DNA of 64,000 nucleotides from UBA11051 sp964390495 (lineage in GTDB: Bacteria > Armatimonadota > Zipacnadia > Zipacnadales > UBA11051): positions 62,001 through 126,000 of the forward strand of contig CAYMIN010000009.1 in the NCBI GenBank assembly GCA_964390495.1, read 5' to 3'. Position numbers and translations under genes: made by a program. This document shows, piece by piece, positions 54,515-63,161 of the stretch. The first letter of the stretch is position 1. The number at the start of each line of letters is the position of its first letter. The notes under the pieces are model-generated. The model was not told where the DNA came from, made no database searches, and worked only from the letters and a program-made list of their open reading frames with translations.

Positions 54515-54617
54515 GGGCTGTCGGGCACAGAAAACAGGAGCTTTCAAGGGCACGGCCCATCCGCGACCCGTGAGCTCTAGTGACCTGTTGGGTCGTCGTG
54601 CCCCCAAACCGGCATCC

Positions 54618-57600
54618 TCAGAACTCAAGCCGAAGCTGCGGACGGAACAGGACTTGGGCGCTCTCGCGTGAGGGGAACTGGTAGTCGCACTGGTCCGGGG
54701 GGCGGTCGGCCTCGTTGACCAGGCGGATGCACACGCCGTAGTTCTGTCTCTGCCCCGACAGGCACTGGTTGACCAGGGTTGTGATATCGAGATCAATCCA
54801 GCCCGTCGGTGTACTCGGCTGAACGATTGCCAGGGGTGTCGTCTCGATTGCCGGCTGCTGCGCCCAGCAGAGCACCCCCGGGCCGGCCAACCGGTTGTCG
54901 GCGAAAGCGGCAGTGCCCTCCCTCCACTGCTGGTTGACCGCGTAGGCCGCCAGAGGAAAGGCACCGTTCCCGGACTTGCTGGAATTGTACAAGCGCAGCG
55001 TGGCCTGCTGCACTGCAGCAACCGCTGGCAGATCGAAGCGCAGATACGCTCGCTTGGCCCCGCCGATCGGGTACCAGCCCGCACAAAGCTGCGGGTCCGC
55101 GCCCCAATCGCGCTGGTGCCAATCTTGCCATTGGTGCGCATACACATAGCTATCGGCGACGGGGGTAAGTGTCTGAGCGGCGACAGTTGCCGGCGCACCA
55201 CCGGAGGCCCCCGGCTGACCCCAGATGGGATCATCAGCGTCCACAAAGCCATTGACCTGGGGCGACAGGAACATGCTTTCGGCTAGAAGCAAGGCTAGGT
55301 GACCTCCGGGTGCTAGGGTCCCGACTGCACGAGATCCCGCCCGCAGGGGGATGCTATCGAAGCTTGACACTGAGAACCGGGTGGAGCTCTCCCCGCACAC
55401 CGACGCCAGACGAGCCTGACCTTGGTCGGTCCCCGCGATGACCACCTGGTACTGCTGGCTGTTGGGGAGGAAGTAGATCTCCACATCGTCACTGGTGCGA
55501 ACCTCGGCCCCGGGTATCTCGTTGATCACCTTGCCACCGATTACACCCGTCCGTCGCCCCTGCGCATCAACGAAGTGCGCATCGGCGGGGCAACGCAGGG
55601 CGATGCCCGCCAGGCCGTTCTGCTTCATCCAGTGAGCCATTGCGTAGATAGTCGCCTTCGCCGCCGTCCCGGTCGCCTGCACCTCGCCTTGGGACAGGTC
55701 TCGCATCCACGGCACCGCGGCGATGCCATCAGTGTAGGTGCGGGAACGGATGTTGTCTGCGTTATAGTTCGTCTGGTGATAGACCATCTTCATGTTGTCC
55801 GGCATACCGAACCCACCGGAGCCGAAGGTGAACTGTGTCATGCACCGCTGGTCCTGAATGTAGGCGGAGGCATAGGGACGATTCGGGTCATAGACGTACA
55901 GCGCCGCATCTCGGCCCTGCACCTTGATGAGCTTGAAGCCCAGCAGCGCATGCCCCCAGGTGCCCACCTTCTTCCCATCGGAGTTCTGCTCGTAGCCGGC
56001 CAGGGAGATCTTGACGCACTCCCGCCTGGCTTTCAGAGCGGTCTCTGCGACGGCAAGAGTCTTGGCCACTCCGTACTCTTTTGAGTAGAAACGGGTGTTC
56101 GTGAGCATGGATGGCCCCAGACGAAGCATCTGGGTGGTGTGGTAGATGCTGACAGTCGGCCCTGCCTCGTCACGCGTCAGTGCCGAGACGTCCTTCGCAA
56201 TCGGGCGCGTACTCGGGTCCTCGAAGTGGTCCTTCGCCGCATGAACGAAACCGTGGCATACCCCACCAATGTGCGAGCGGCCAAATGTCTCCATATACTT
56301 TTGATACCGCAGGTACGAGATCATATAGAAGGGGTCGTCAATTAGTGGGCGCTTCGGCTGCTTGCGGTCCAGACACCCCGCCACCAAAGCAGCCTGCTTA
56401 TCCACCAGCGCGGCGATGCCCCGCTCGCCTATGCCGTAGTTCTTGAAGCTGAAGGTATCCCTGGCGAAGCTGAATGCCCGGGTCCCGTTATGGGCGTAGT
56501 AGATGCCTTCTACATCAATGTAAGCGTAGTTGTCATTAGGGTTGGTATCTGCCACGCCCTGACAATATGCATGAGCGTAGAGGCGGAAGTCCTCGATGCT
56601 CTGGCCCTGCAGATCCCATGTAGCGTGGACGACGGTGTGCTTCCCCGGAGGCAAGTCGCCTGCTGGTATCGGGTTGCCAATGTGGGTGCCTTTGCCCTGC
56701 CTCGGCCCCGCTGACAACTGGACCAACACGCCCTTCGCCTCCATCGTAGGGTGCGCGTTCTCAACCTGTACGGCGACGCACTGCTTGTCGGCGGCCTCCT
56801 CGATCTCCATGAAGGTGTTGGGCGTAGGCCAGGAGAGCACGATGCAATCCGGGGATATATGCAGGTCGGCCGCTGAGCCGATCCGCTGCAGGTATGAGGC
56901 GCCGACCTGTGCGCCATCGGCGGCCGAAATCGCCACGGTGATGCCACAATCAGTCGCCGCACCCGCCGGCGCGGTCCACGTCGGGCTCTTGGCGGCCGGA
57001 TTGTCGAAGCTCCCGCCGGTGGCCGTCCACGAGTAGGTGAGTGGCAGGCCTTTGCCATGCCGGGCCTCTACGTTGCAGCGCACCTGCCCGCCCGGCGCGA
57101 CTGGATTAGGCGTGCCCTCGGGCCCGGCGGTAATCTCCAGCTTCACCGGCGGCGGTTGTACTAGGCGATTGAGAATCTGACCCGCCCAGTACTCGGTCAG
57201 CGCGCGCATCGGCTCCCGGGTTGCCTCCCTGAGCATCCCGGGACTGAGGCTGAACTTGATCGTGACCTCCCACAATCCACGACAGACCCACAGCCGCTCC
57301 TCATCGCGCGAGACGGGAGGCACCCAGCCGGCCCAGTCGCCCAGCCGGATGACCTTGTCCGCCGGGATGTTGGTCGGGCGCGCGTAGTCCAGCTCCGGCT
57401 TGCTCAGGTGTTCTCTCACCGTGACATCGAAATGCGTCTCCCACACCTGTTGCTGTTGCGTCGTGCCCCGCCAGATTGCCATTTCTTTGACCGTGTACGA
57501 CGCCCACACCGTCTCGATGATACCTGCCGGCTTATCTCGGTACAGCGCCCGGGCGTCATTCAGCGTCACCGTTGCCTGGCCCGGGAGCTCAAAGGGCAAG

Positions 57601-57794
57601 CTCTGTGGGTCCGCGGGACGTTTGATAACCGGGAACACCGTCCAGCCCTGTATCTCCGACGGCCTGGGGAATATGCCTGCGAAGCCTCCCTGGAGTTTGT
57701 CCAGGTCAACCTTATCCATCGCGCTTGCAGGCACCATACACATCAGTGTTACCGCTAGCGCCATCACTCCAACCACGCGTCGCCCGTGATTCAT
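54618..57794 (-). CDS. Secreted papain-like cysteine peptidase-like protein with C-terminal DNRLRE-type domain
   Basis: 1058 residues from ATG 57794 (GGGGG five bases upstream). Signal peptide ending near MVPASA. Residues 215-300 resemble a PKD or Ig domain, followed by a CARDB-like domain. The central part has a probable thiol-peptidase triad: C513 (GGVCHGFVHAAKDHF), H615 (TWGHALLGFKL) and D636/N638 (YVYDPNRP). The C-terminal 170 residues are a DNRLRE-type beta domain (RAYLRFDLPAVAAVQQATLRL). This arrangement of C, GHA and YDPN resembles papain-like enzymes but I could not place it in a named family. Predicted to act extracellularly. The gene is divergent from the SLBB export gene. Confidence 0.65.
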   Translation of the reverse strand: MNHGRRVVGVMALAVTLMCMVPASAMDKVDLDKLQGGFAGIFPRPSEIQGWTVFPVIKRPADPQSLPFELPGQATVTLNDARALYRDKPAGIIETVWASYTVKEMAIWRGTTQQQQVWETHFDVTVREHLSKPELDYARPTNIPADKVIRLGDWAGWVPPVSRDEERLWVCRGLWEVTIKFSLSPGMLREATREPMRALTEYWAGQILNRLVQPPPVKLEITAGPEGTPNPVAPGGQVRCNVEARHGKGLPLTYSWTATGGSFDNPAAKSPTWTAPAGAATDCGITVAISAADGAQVGASYLQRIGSAADLHISPDCIVLSWPTPNTFMEIEEAADKQCVAVQVENAHPTMEAKGVLVQLSAGPRQGKGTHIGNPIPAGDLPPGKHTVVHATWDLQGQSIEDFRLYAHAYCQGVADTNPNDNYAYIDVEGIYYAHNGTRAFSFARDTFSFKNYGIGERGIAALVDKQAALVAGCLDRKQPKRPLIDDPFYMISYLRYQKYMETFGRSHIGGVCHGFVHAAKDHFEDPSTRPIAKDVSALTRDEAGPTVSIYHTTQMLRLGPSMLTNTRFYSKEYGVAKTLAVAETALKARRECVKISLAGYEQNSDGKKVGTWGHALLGFKLIKVQGRDAALYVYDPNRPYASAYIQDQRCMTQFTFGSGGFGMPDNMKMVYHQTNYNADNIRSRTYTDGIAAVPWMRDLSQGEVQATGTAAKATIYAMAHWMKQNGLAGIALRCPADAHFVDAQGRRTGVIGGKVINEIPGAEVRTSDDVEIYFLPNSQQYQVVIAGTDQGQARLASVCGESSTRFSVSSFDSIPLRAGSRAVGTLAPGGHLALLLAESMFLSPQVNGFVDADDPIWGQPGASGGAPATVAAQTLTPVADSYVYAHQWQDWHQRDWGADPQLCAGWYPIGGAKRAYLRFDLPAVAAVQQATLRLYNSSKSGNGAFPLAAYAVNQQWREGTAAFADNRLAGPGVLCWAQQPAIETTPLAIVQPSTPTGWIDLDITTLVNQCLSGQRQNYGVCIRLVNEADRPPDQCDYQFPSRESAQVLFRPQLRLEF

Positions 57795-58254
57795 CAAAAC
57801 CCCCTGTAATCGTGCCAACGGACGCCGTCACTCTGCGTCCGCTACTCTAGAAACATCGCTTTCTTGCTGAAGTTCAGCCGACTCGCGAAGAGAGAGCTGC
57901 GCATGTGGCACGGCAGACTCTTTCACGCACTGAATTGGTATTCTTCCCCCACCACCCCCTGCACGGCCTGGCACATTCTACGACAGTTTGTAGTTGAGAT
58001 GCAAGATATCGGCAGTGCCTCTTATCATCCAAGCCTACCAACCTGATAGCCGGAGCTTCGATACGGCACTGGTCGCTGCTTGATACGGCATAATCGCGGC
58101 AAGACACTGGGCTGCCAGGGGCGCTGCGGTCCACTCTCAAGCTATCGGTACCGCCAGTGGAGGCACCAGATGCTTTCCGAGGATGCAGGTATCTGCGGCG
58201 GGGAGGCGGAATAGACAATCACCACATGCTGCATTGGAGAGGAGTGTGCCGCAC
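57795..58254. other. Divergent intergenic region, nothing firm
   Basis: 460 bp between the papain-like gene (minus) and the SLBB export gene (plus). It has the ribosome binding sites and a repeated GATACGGCA pair near 58058 and 58083, but no convincing promoter pair or RNA. Open frames here are short. Confidence 0.45.
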
Positions 58255-61020
58255 ATGTCGCCAACTCGTGTCCTTTGTTTGGTCCTCATCTGGGTGATTC
58301 TGCTCGGGGGGCACGTATTCTATTCCCAAGCTGGTTCAGCCACTTACGCTGCAGAAAACGAAGGGGGCAAACCTGCCACCAGGGATGACGAAGTCACAAA
58401 GGCCGTCGAACCTACCAGCAGGGATGACAAAGCGCCAGAGGTCGTCGAACCTACGAGTAGGGATGACGAAGCCCCAGAGGCCGTCGAACCTGTGGAAACT
58501 CCCGAGCACGAAATCCCGGCTTGGACCCGGTTACCAAAGCAATGGCACCTGCCTGAAGACATGCGGCTGGGTAATCTCAAGAGGTTTGGCGCGGATCTGT
58601 TCGCGCAGGCCGGTGGCGAAGAGCCGCGCACACTGAATATGCCGATCTCTCCGCAGTATGCGCTCGGGCCGGGCGATGAGTTGGCGATTCGTGTCTGGAG
58701 CAAGGGCATCGAGCACGTCAATACAACTGCAATGGTGTCGCCCGACGGCAAGCTTTACTTACCTTTGCTCGGCGAGGTGATAGTTGCCGGGAAACCGCTG
58801 GGGGCCCTCCAGCAAGTCATAGAACAGCAAATGGGCGAGTTCTATATCGGTAGCAGGACCTCGGTTACCGTCAGCAGTACCCGCGTGGTGACTGTATATG
58901 TTACCGGTGATGTGGTCAAGCCGGGCAGATACGGTCTGCATGGAACTGCGACCGTACTGACCGCTCTCTACGTGGCAGGAGGGCCGACCGATGCCGGCTC
59001 ACTGCGCAATATCCGCCTTAGCCGCAGGGGCCAGCCATCTGTGGATATTGACCTGTATCCCTATCTGCTGTCGGGGGAGTTGCTGACCGAATCTCTGCTC
59101 GAGACGGGCGATACCGTCTTTGTCGGCCCGGTCGCCGCTGAGATTGGCGTAACCGGTGAGGTGCGGAGGCCAGGACGCTACGAAACAGCAGAGCCAATCA
59201 CTTGCGCCGAGGCAATCAAGCTGGCAGGCGGCTTCGCTGCCGAGGGCTCGAACAGCAACGTTCGCATATGGCGTATTGCCGACCACGACGAGCAATTGGT
59301 GATCAATGTAAACATGAGCGGCTCCGCAGGTGATGGCGAAGCTAAGACCGGTGACTTCCCCGTGCAGGCCGGGGACGTAGTCGTGGTTTCTCCGGTAGAT
59401 CCAATGCCGGCTAATGCAGTCCGCATTACCGGGGCGATCACAAAGCCGGGGCTGTACCAAGTTGAGACTGGAATGACGCTTGGGCAATTGATACAGAAGG
59501 CCGGTGGTCTGGATGAGGGCGCCTTTCTCGGCTATGGTATGGTCCGCCGGCTGGATGCCCAGCGCCAACACCGTTATGAGAGTTTCTCAGTGGAGAGCGC
59601 CGTGGAACAACCTGCGGCCTCTTTGAGCCTGCGGCCCTATGATGAAGTGTATATTTACTACCGTCGCGAGGTTACGCCGATAACTGACGTGCAGGTCCGC
59701 GGCCCCGTTCAACAGCCCGGCAAGTATGAATGGGCTGCCGACATGCGGGTCAGAGATCTGGTGGTGCAGGCCGGCGGGGTCAAAGATAATGCATACCTCA
59801 AGCAGGCGCGGCTGCTGCGGCTGCAACCCTCGGGAGACCGAATTGTCCTGAGTATCGCCCTTCAGGAAGTGCTGGCGGAGAAGCCAGACAGCAATATCGA
59901 ACTGCAAGCGGGCGATATTCTCGAAATCCTGTCTCAGGAGGAGGCACGACCTGCGCGACTGGCCCATATCGCCGGCTTCGTCCAACGGCCGGATAGCTAC
60001 CCACGCTTTGAGGGCATGAAGGTCAGTGATCTGGTCTTTGCGGCCGGTGGTCTGGCACCAGGAGCAGGTGACCAACTTGAGTACGCTCCAGGCCGGCAGA
60101 CCGGCACTGCGCAGATCCAGGTGCTGAGCCTGGCTGTCGGTGCTGAGGAGAGGGTGCAAGTCGAGCCGGACCTGGTACTGAAGGATGATGATCAGATCAC
60201 AGTGGTGGGTAAGGGTGATTTCGCCGCGCGGCCGCCCGTAGTGCATGTAAGAGGGCAGGTGGAGCGCCCTGGCGCTCACATTCTGCGCAGCAGTGCCGAA
60301 CAGAGGGAAACGCTCTACAACCTCTTGCAGCGCGTCGGGCCCCTGCTGGATGACGCCAACCCGGACGGGATCATGATCCTGCGGCCTACTGAAATGGCTA
60401 TGGCCAGCGGCAGTCAGCAGAGTCTCGAGCAAATCGTCCACATGTACAACCAAGAGAACTCTGCAGAACAGACCATGATGCTGGATGAGATGCAGGCCGA
60501 ACGCGCAGTCATGGCAGAACAGGTTACCCGGAACGTGGCCTATGTGGTCAGCGGTGAAAGCGGCACCTCGATTGTGCTACCTCCGCGGCGCATTAGTCTC
60601 ACCGATTGGGTCACGGCAATACCCGTGGAGGGCTCGCAGATCCTGGCCAGTAAGGGACAGGAAGCGGATATTGAGCTGCATGATATGGATACAGTCATTG
60701 TTCCCGAGTTGAGCAACAGTGTGACCGTGTTGGGAGCTGTGATAAGACCGGGGCAGGTACGTCACCGGGAGAAGGCCTCGCCGAGAGATTATGCGAACAT
60801 GGCAGGCGGTCTAGCTAGCGATGCAGCGTTCGACCATGCCGTCGTGGTACGCGCCAACAGCGCGGTTCACCGAATCCAGGAAATCAAAGACGTACACCCC
60901 GGAGATATTATCGTAGTACCTTCACGACACACTGTACGCACCATCCGTACCGAAAGCACCTGGGAGCGCGTGCTCAAATCACTGGGGAGTGTGGCTGCCA
61001 CCTTCCTGCTGCTTCGGTAA
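58255..61020 (+). CDS. Polysaccharide export protein with seven SLBB domains
   Basis: About 921 residues from ATG 58255 (frame opens at 58183); GGAGAGGAG lies upstream. Signal peptide VLCLVLIWVILLGGH. A poly-export (Wza N-domain) signature follows: YALGPGDELAIRVWSKG and LYLPLLGEVIVAGKPL. Then seven SLBB domains by eye, each with a G-x-V-x-x-PG-x-Y core and an AGG element, for example VTGDVVKPGRYGL, VTGEVRRPGRYE and ITGAITKPGLYQVE. The protein should line an outer-envelope export channel for exopolysaccharide. A 13-residue acidic repeat is in the N-terminal linker. The usual C-terminal membrane helix is short (FLLLR only), so channel architecture is unusual. Confidence 0.85.
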   Translation: MSPTRVLCLVLIWVILLGGHVFYSQAGSATYAAENEGGKPATRDDEVTKAVEPTSRDDKAPEVVEPTSRDDEAPEAVEPVETPEHEIPAWTRLPKQWHLPEDMRLGNLKRFGADLFAQAGGEEPRTLNMPISPQYALGPGDELAIRVWSKGIEHVNTTAMVSPDGKLYLPLLGEVIVAGKPLGALQQVIEQQMGEFYIGSRTSVTVSSTRVVTVYVTGDVVKPGRYGLHGTATVLTALYVAGGPTDAGSLRNIRLSRRGQPSVDIDLYPYLLSGELLTESLLETGDTVFVGPVAAEIGVTGEVRRPGRYETAEPITCAEAIKLAGGFAAEGSNSNVRIWRIADHDEQLVINVNMSGSAGDGEAKTGDFPVQAGDVVVVSPVDPMPANAVRITGAITKPGLYQVETGMTLGQLIQKAGGLDEGAFLGYGMVRRLDAQRQHRYESFSVESAVEQPAASLSLRPYDEVYIYYRREVTPITDVQVRGPVQQPGKYEWAADMRVRDLVVQAGGVKDNAYLKQARLLRLQPSGDRIVLSIALQEVLAEKPDSNIELQAGDILEILSQEEARPARLAHIAGFVQRPDSYPRFEGMKVSDLVFAAGGLAPGAGDQLEYAPGRQTGTAQIQVLSLAVGAEERVQVEPDLVLKDDDQITVVGKGDFAARPPVVHVRGQVERPGAHILRSSAEQRETLYNLLQRVGPLLDDANPDGIMILRPTEMAMASGSQQSLEQIVHMYNQENSAEQTMMLDEMQAERAVMAEQVTRNVAYVVSGESGTSIVLPPRRISLTDWVTAIPVEGSQILASKGQEADIELHDMDTVIVPELSNSVTVLGAVIRPGQVRHREKASPRDYANMAGGLASDAAFDHAVVVRANSAVHRIQEIKDVHPGDIIVVPSRHTVRTIRTESTWERVLKSLGSVAATFLLLR
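58378..58500 (+). repeat. 39-bp in-frame tandem repeat (about three copies)
   Basis: Near-identical units (encoding PTSRDDKAPEVVE, PTSRDDEAPEAVE and a degenerate first copy TRDDEVTKAVE) lie in the linker between signal peptide and poly-export domain of the SLBB protein. The period is 39 bp. In-frame length change would alter linker length. Confidence 0.8.
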
Positions 61021-61596
61021 ATGAGCCCGGGGGGCTGAGCGGCTGAGTATGGCGACCAGACCTACCAGCAAGGGCGGCTTTGGCTCCCGGGCACGTCGCA
61101 TCTGAGTGGCAGCTATCAGCGGCACCACAAATCTCACCTAGCAGTTGGGCTAGACAGTCACAGTCTGCCGTTCCTGCGGTTCTGCGCAGTGGGTTGCCGG
61201 AGAGAACAAGCGGTTGGCAGGTACCCGTGGGTTGCCGGAGCTTGGCTGTGAACGACGGCGCTCCTGCAGCCATATTTGCTGTTACTTCTGGGCTTAGAGG
61301 CGCGTTACCAGACAGCCGTTGCTCTAGCCGATTTTCCCCTTGACGTGCCTCTCCCCCCTGATATAATGTAAGTCCGTACTCCTGCAGCAATCTCTTACAT
61401 GTAAGCCGTCCTGGCTCGCGGCCGCAGTTCCCAGCCCGAGCCATTGCAGTCCTGTCCGCCTAGGCAAACAAGAATAGGCCAGACCAGATATAGGGTCTGT
61501 GGTCTGCGGAGAGACTGAACTAGTTTCGTGTTCGGGCAGCGCCGCATGATCCCTTGAGCAGTCTAAGGTGTACTCAGTACGGATTGGAAGCGCGAA
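61021..61596 (+). other. 576-bp intergenic region before the glycosyltransferase
   Basis: No gene is supported. It contains a GGGGGG hairpin-like AGCCC...GGGCT at 61024-61036 just after the SLBB stop (possible terminator without T tract), and a good promoter at 61340-61367. The remaining stretch has no recognised RNA. Confidence 0.5.
61340..61367 (+). promoter_or_regulatory. Sigma70-like promoter for the glycosyltransferase
   Basis: TTGACG (61340-61345), 16-bp spacer, perfect TATAAT (61362-61367). Predicted start near 61374, giving a leader of about 223 nt before the glycosyltransferase ATG at 61597. It is the best -10 match in the window and separates this gene from the upstream SLBB gene as an own unit. 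Confidence 0.65.
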
Positions 61597-62835
61597 ATGC
61601 ACATCGGCTTCATCTCTCAACTGTTCGCGCCCGAAGTAGGGGCGTGCATAAACCGCGTGTCGGGGCTGTGTGAGCACTGGCATAGAAACGGCCACGAAAT
61701 CACGGCGGTAACTGCATACCCGAACTACCCGACAGGACGGGTGGCAAAAGAGTACCACTGGAAACTATGGGCCAAGGACACAAACGGAGCGGGCTACCAA
61801 GTATGTCGCTACTGGCACTGGCCTGCTCCGAACAGCGGAGTAGTGAAACGCACCGTAAGTCAACTGTCGTTCGCCTCTTCAGTCCTGGTGGGTGGTCTGT
61901 GGGATCTGCGCAAATGTGACGTGCTGGTAGTTACCTCGCCCCCGATCTTCCAGGCGCTGCCGGCCATGTTCCTCGGCCGCCTGAAGAACACTCCCTGGGT
62001 CTATGACATGCGTGACCCGGTGGTAGAGACGGCCAAGCGACTGGGCATGGTGGGCGACGGGTGGCGATACCGTTGCCTTAGGGCCGTCGAGGGGGCTTGT
62101 TACCGTTCCTGTGCCAGTGTAGTAACAGTCACCAAGTCCTTCACCGAGATGCTAGAGCGTGAGGGTGTGGATCGTGACAAGGTATCACTAATCCCCAATG
62201 GCGCTGACCTCCAATGGGCTGATGCGGTCGAAATTGATCGCGAGGCGGTGCGCGCCGAGCTAGACATGAAAGATCAGTTTGTGGTTGCATACATTGGGAC
62301 GCATGGGGTAACCCAGGGCGTCGAAGCGATAGCGGAGGCGGCTGAGGTCCTGCGACATGATGATAGCATATCGTTCTTGCTTGTCGGGGACGGCGCGCTC
62401 AAGGAAGCGATAGTGCGACGGACAGAGCAGCGCGGCCTATCCAATATCCGTTTCCAGGCCCCCCAGCCGCGGCAGGAAGTCGCAAAGCTATACGCCGCAG
62501 CAGACCTGGCCGTGGTTTCACTCAGGCCGGACCCCTTCTTGGAGAACTTCATACCCTCCAAGATGTTCGAAATCATGGCGGCGGGGCGTCCGATCCTGGG
62601 AGCCGTGCGCGGCGAGGCTCGCGAGATACTCGAGCAGTCGGGGGCGGCTGTGATATGCGAGCCCGGCGATCCAGAATCGATAGCTCAGGGCATTATACAG
62701 GCAAAGAACGAAGGCCACAGGCTTGAGGAACGGGGCCGGGCAGGCCGCCGTTTCGTCGAGAAGCACTATGACCGCAAGCTCCTTGCCGAACGCTATGAGC
62801 AATTGCTGAAGAGAATCGTTGCCGAGAGCGTTTGA
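61597..62835 (+). CDS. Glycosyltransferase family 4 (WbuB-like)
   Basis: 412 residues with a complete GT-B fold. The N-terminus HIGFISQLFAPEVGACINRV and the membrane-proximal DVLVVTSPPIFQALPAMFLG match the WbuB/WbnK type. The donor-binding domain has VAYIGTHGVTQGVEAIAEAA, and the C-terminal part has DLAVVSLRPDPFLENFIPSKMFEIMAAGRPIL, where the acidic E-x7-E-like residues lie. It transfers a sugar to a lipid-linked or peptide acceptor in exopolysaccharide synthesis. TTGGAAG precedes ATG. Transcription likely from the promoter at 61340. Confidence 0.9.
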   Translation: MHIGFISQLFAPEVGACINRVSGLCEHWHRNGHEITAVTAYPNYPTGRVAKEYHWKLWAKDTNGAGYQVCRYWHWPAPNSGVVKRTVSQLSFASSVLVGGLWDLRKCDVLVVTSPPIFQALPAMFLGRLKNTPWVYDMRDPVVETAKRLGMVGDGWRYRCLRAVEGACYRSCASVVTVTKSFTEMLEREGVDRDKVSLIPNGADLQWADAVEIDREAVRAELDMKDQFVVAYIGTHGVTQGVEAIAEAAEVLRHDDSISFLLVGDGALKEAIVRRTEQRGLSNIRFQAPQPRQEVAKLYAAADLAVVSLRPDPFLENFIPSKMFEIMAAGRPILGAVRGEAREILEQSGAAVICEPGDPESIAQGIIQAKNEGHRLEERGRAGRRFVEKHYDRKLLAERYEQLLKRIVAESV

Positions 62836-63161
62836 GAATATTACGCCATTAGCGTATACTGTATTGGTCCATCCTGGGGCAGTCCGGCGGGAAGCGAGCG
62901 GCGGGCCGCGCGGCTAAGGCCGGAGAAAAGCGTAGCCGTACACGTGGTGGCACCCCAGGGACGCCGGGTACCGCTAATACCTCTATGCACTCAGTGCCCG
63001 AAGTTCTCAGGACTTGTCGCGAGTTTCCCACATGCTGACATTCGGAGTACCAGCTATTCTGCGAAACACTAGGGCGGGCATTCTGTAGGCGTTACCTGAT
63101 CTGGCTTCACTAGGCACCTAAAGACCAGGTTTGGCCTCGTGAGTAAGGCTGATGCATTGAT
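62836..63161 (+). other. 326-bp intergenic region with a candidate structured RNA
   Basis: Between the glycosyltransferase and the UDP-sugar dehydrogenase. Inside, 62872-62960 can fold into a closed stem of 7 bp (CCTGGGG with CCCCAGG) around at least two further helices (TCCGGC with GCCGGA at 62883/62919, and a short GCC...GGC). I could not match it to a known riboswitch, RNase P, SRP RNA or tRNA. The rest has no gene. Confidence 0.35.
62872..62960 (+). ncRNA. Candidate multi-stem leader RNA, class unknown
   Basis: Three nested or adjacent inverted repeats in 89 nt: outer CCTGGGG/CCCCAGG, inner TCCGGC/GCCGGA, and a hairpin GCGG/CCGC at about 62901. The order fits a junction-type RNA. Spacing and inner sequences do not fit the c-di-GMP, cobalamin, ydaO or Moco classes as I know them. 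A leader of the downstream UDP-sugar dehydrogenase is possible. Confidence 0.25.

Noticed and set aside
58058..58091. Repeated GATACGGCA upstream of the SLBB gene
   Set aside because: Only two copies with no consistent spacing to a promoter; could be chance.
61024..61036. AGCCC-GGGCT stem after the SLBB stop considered as a terminator
   Set aside because: The stem is short, the loop tiny and there is no T run after it.
62880..62960. Resemblance to a c-di-GMP-I riboswitch
   Set aside because: The GCxxAxG tetraloop receptor and CACGCACAGGGCAAACC core are absent, so I do not call it.
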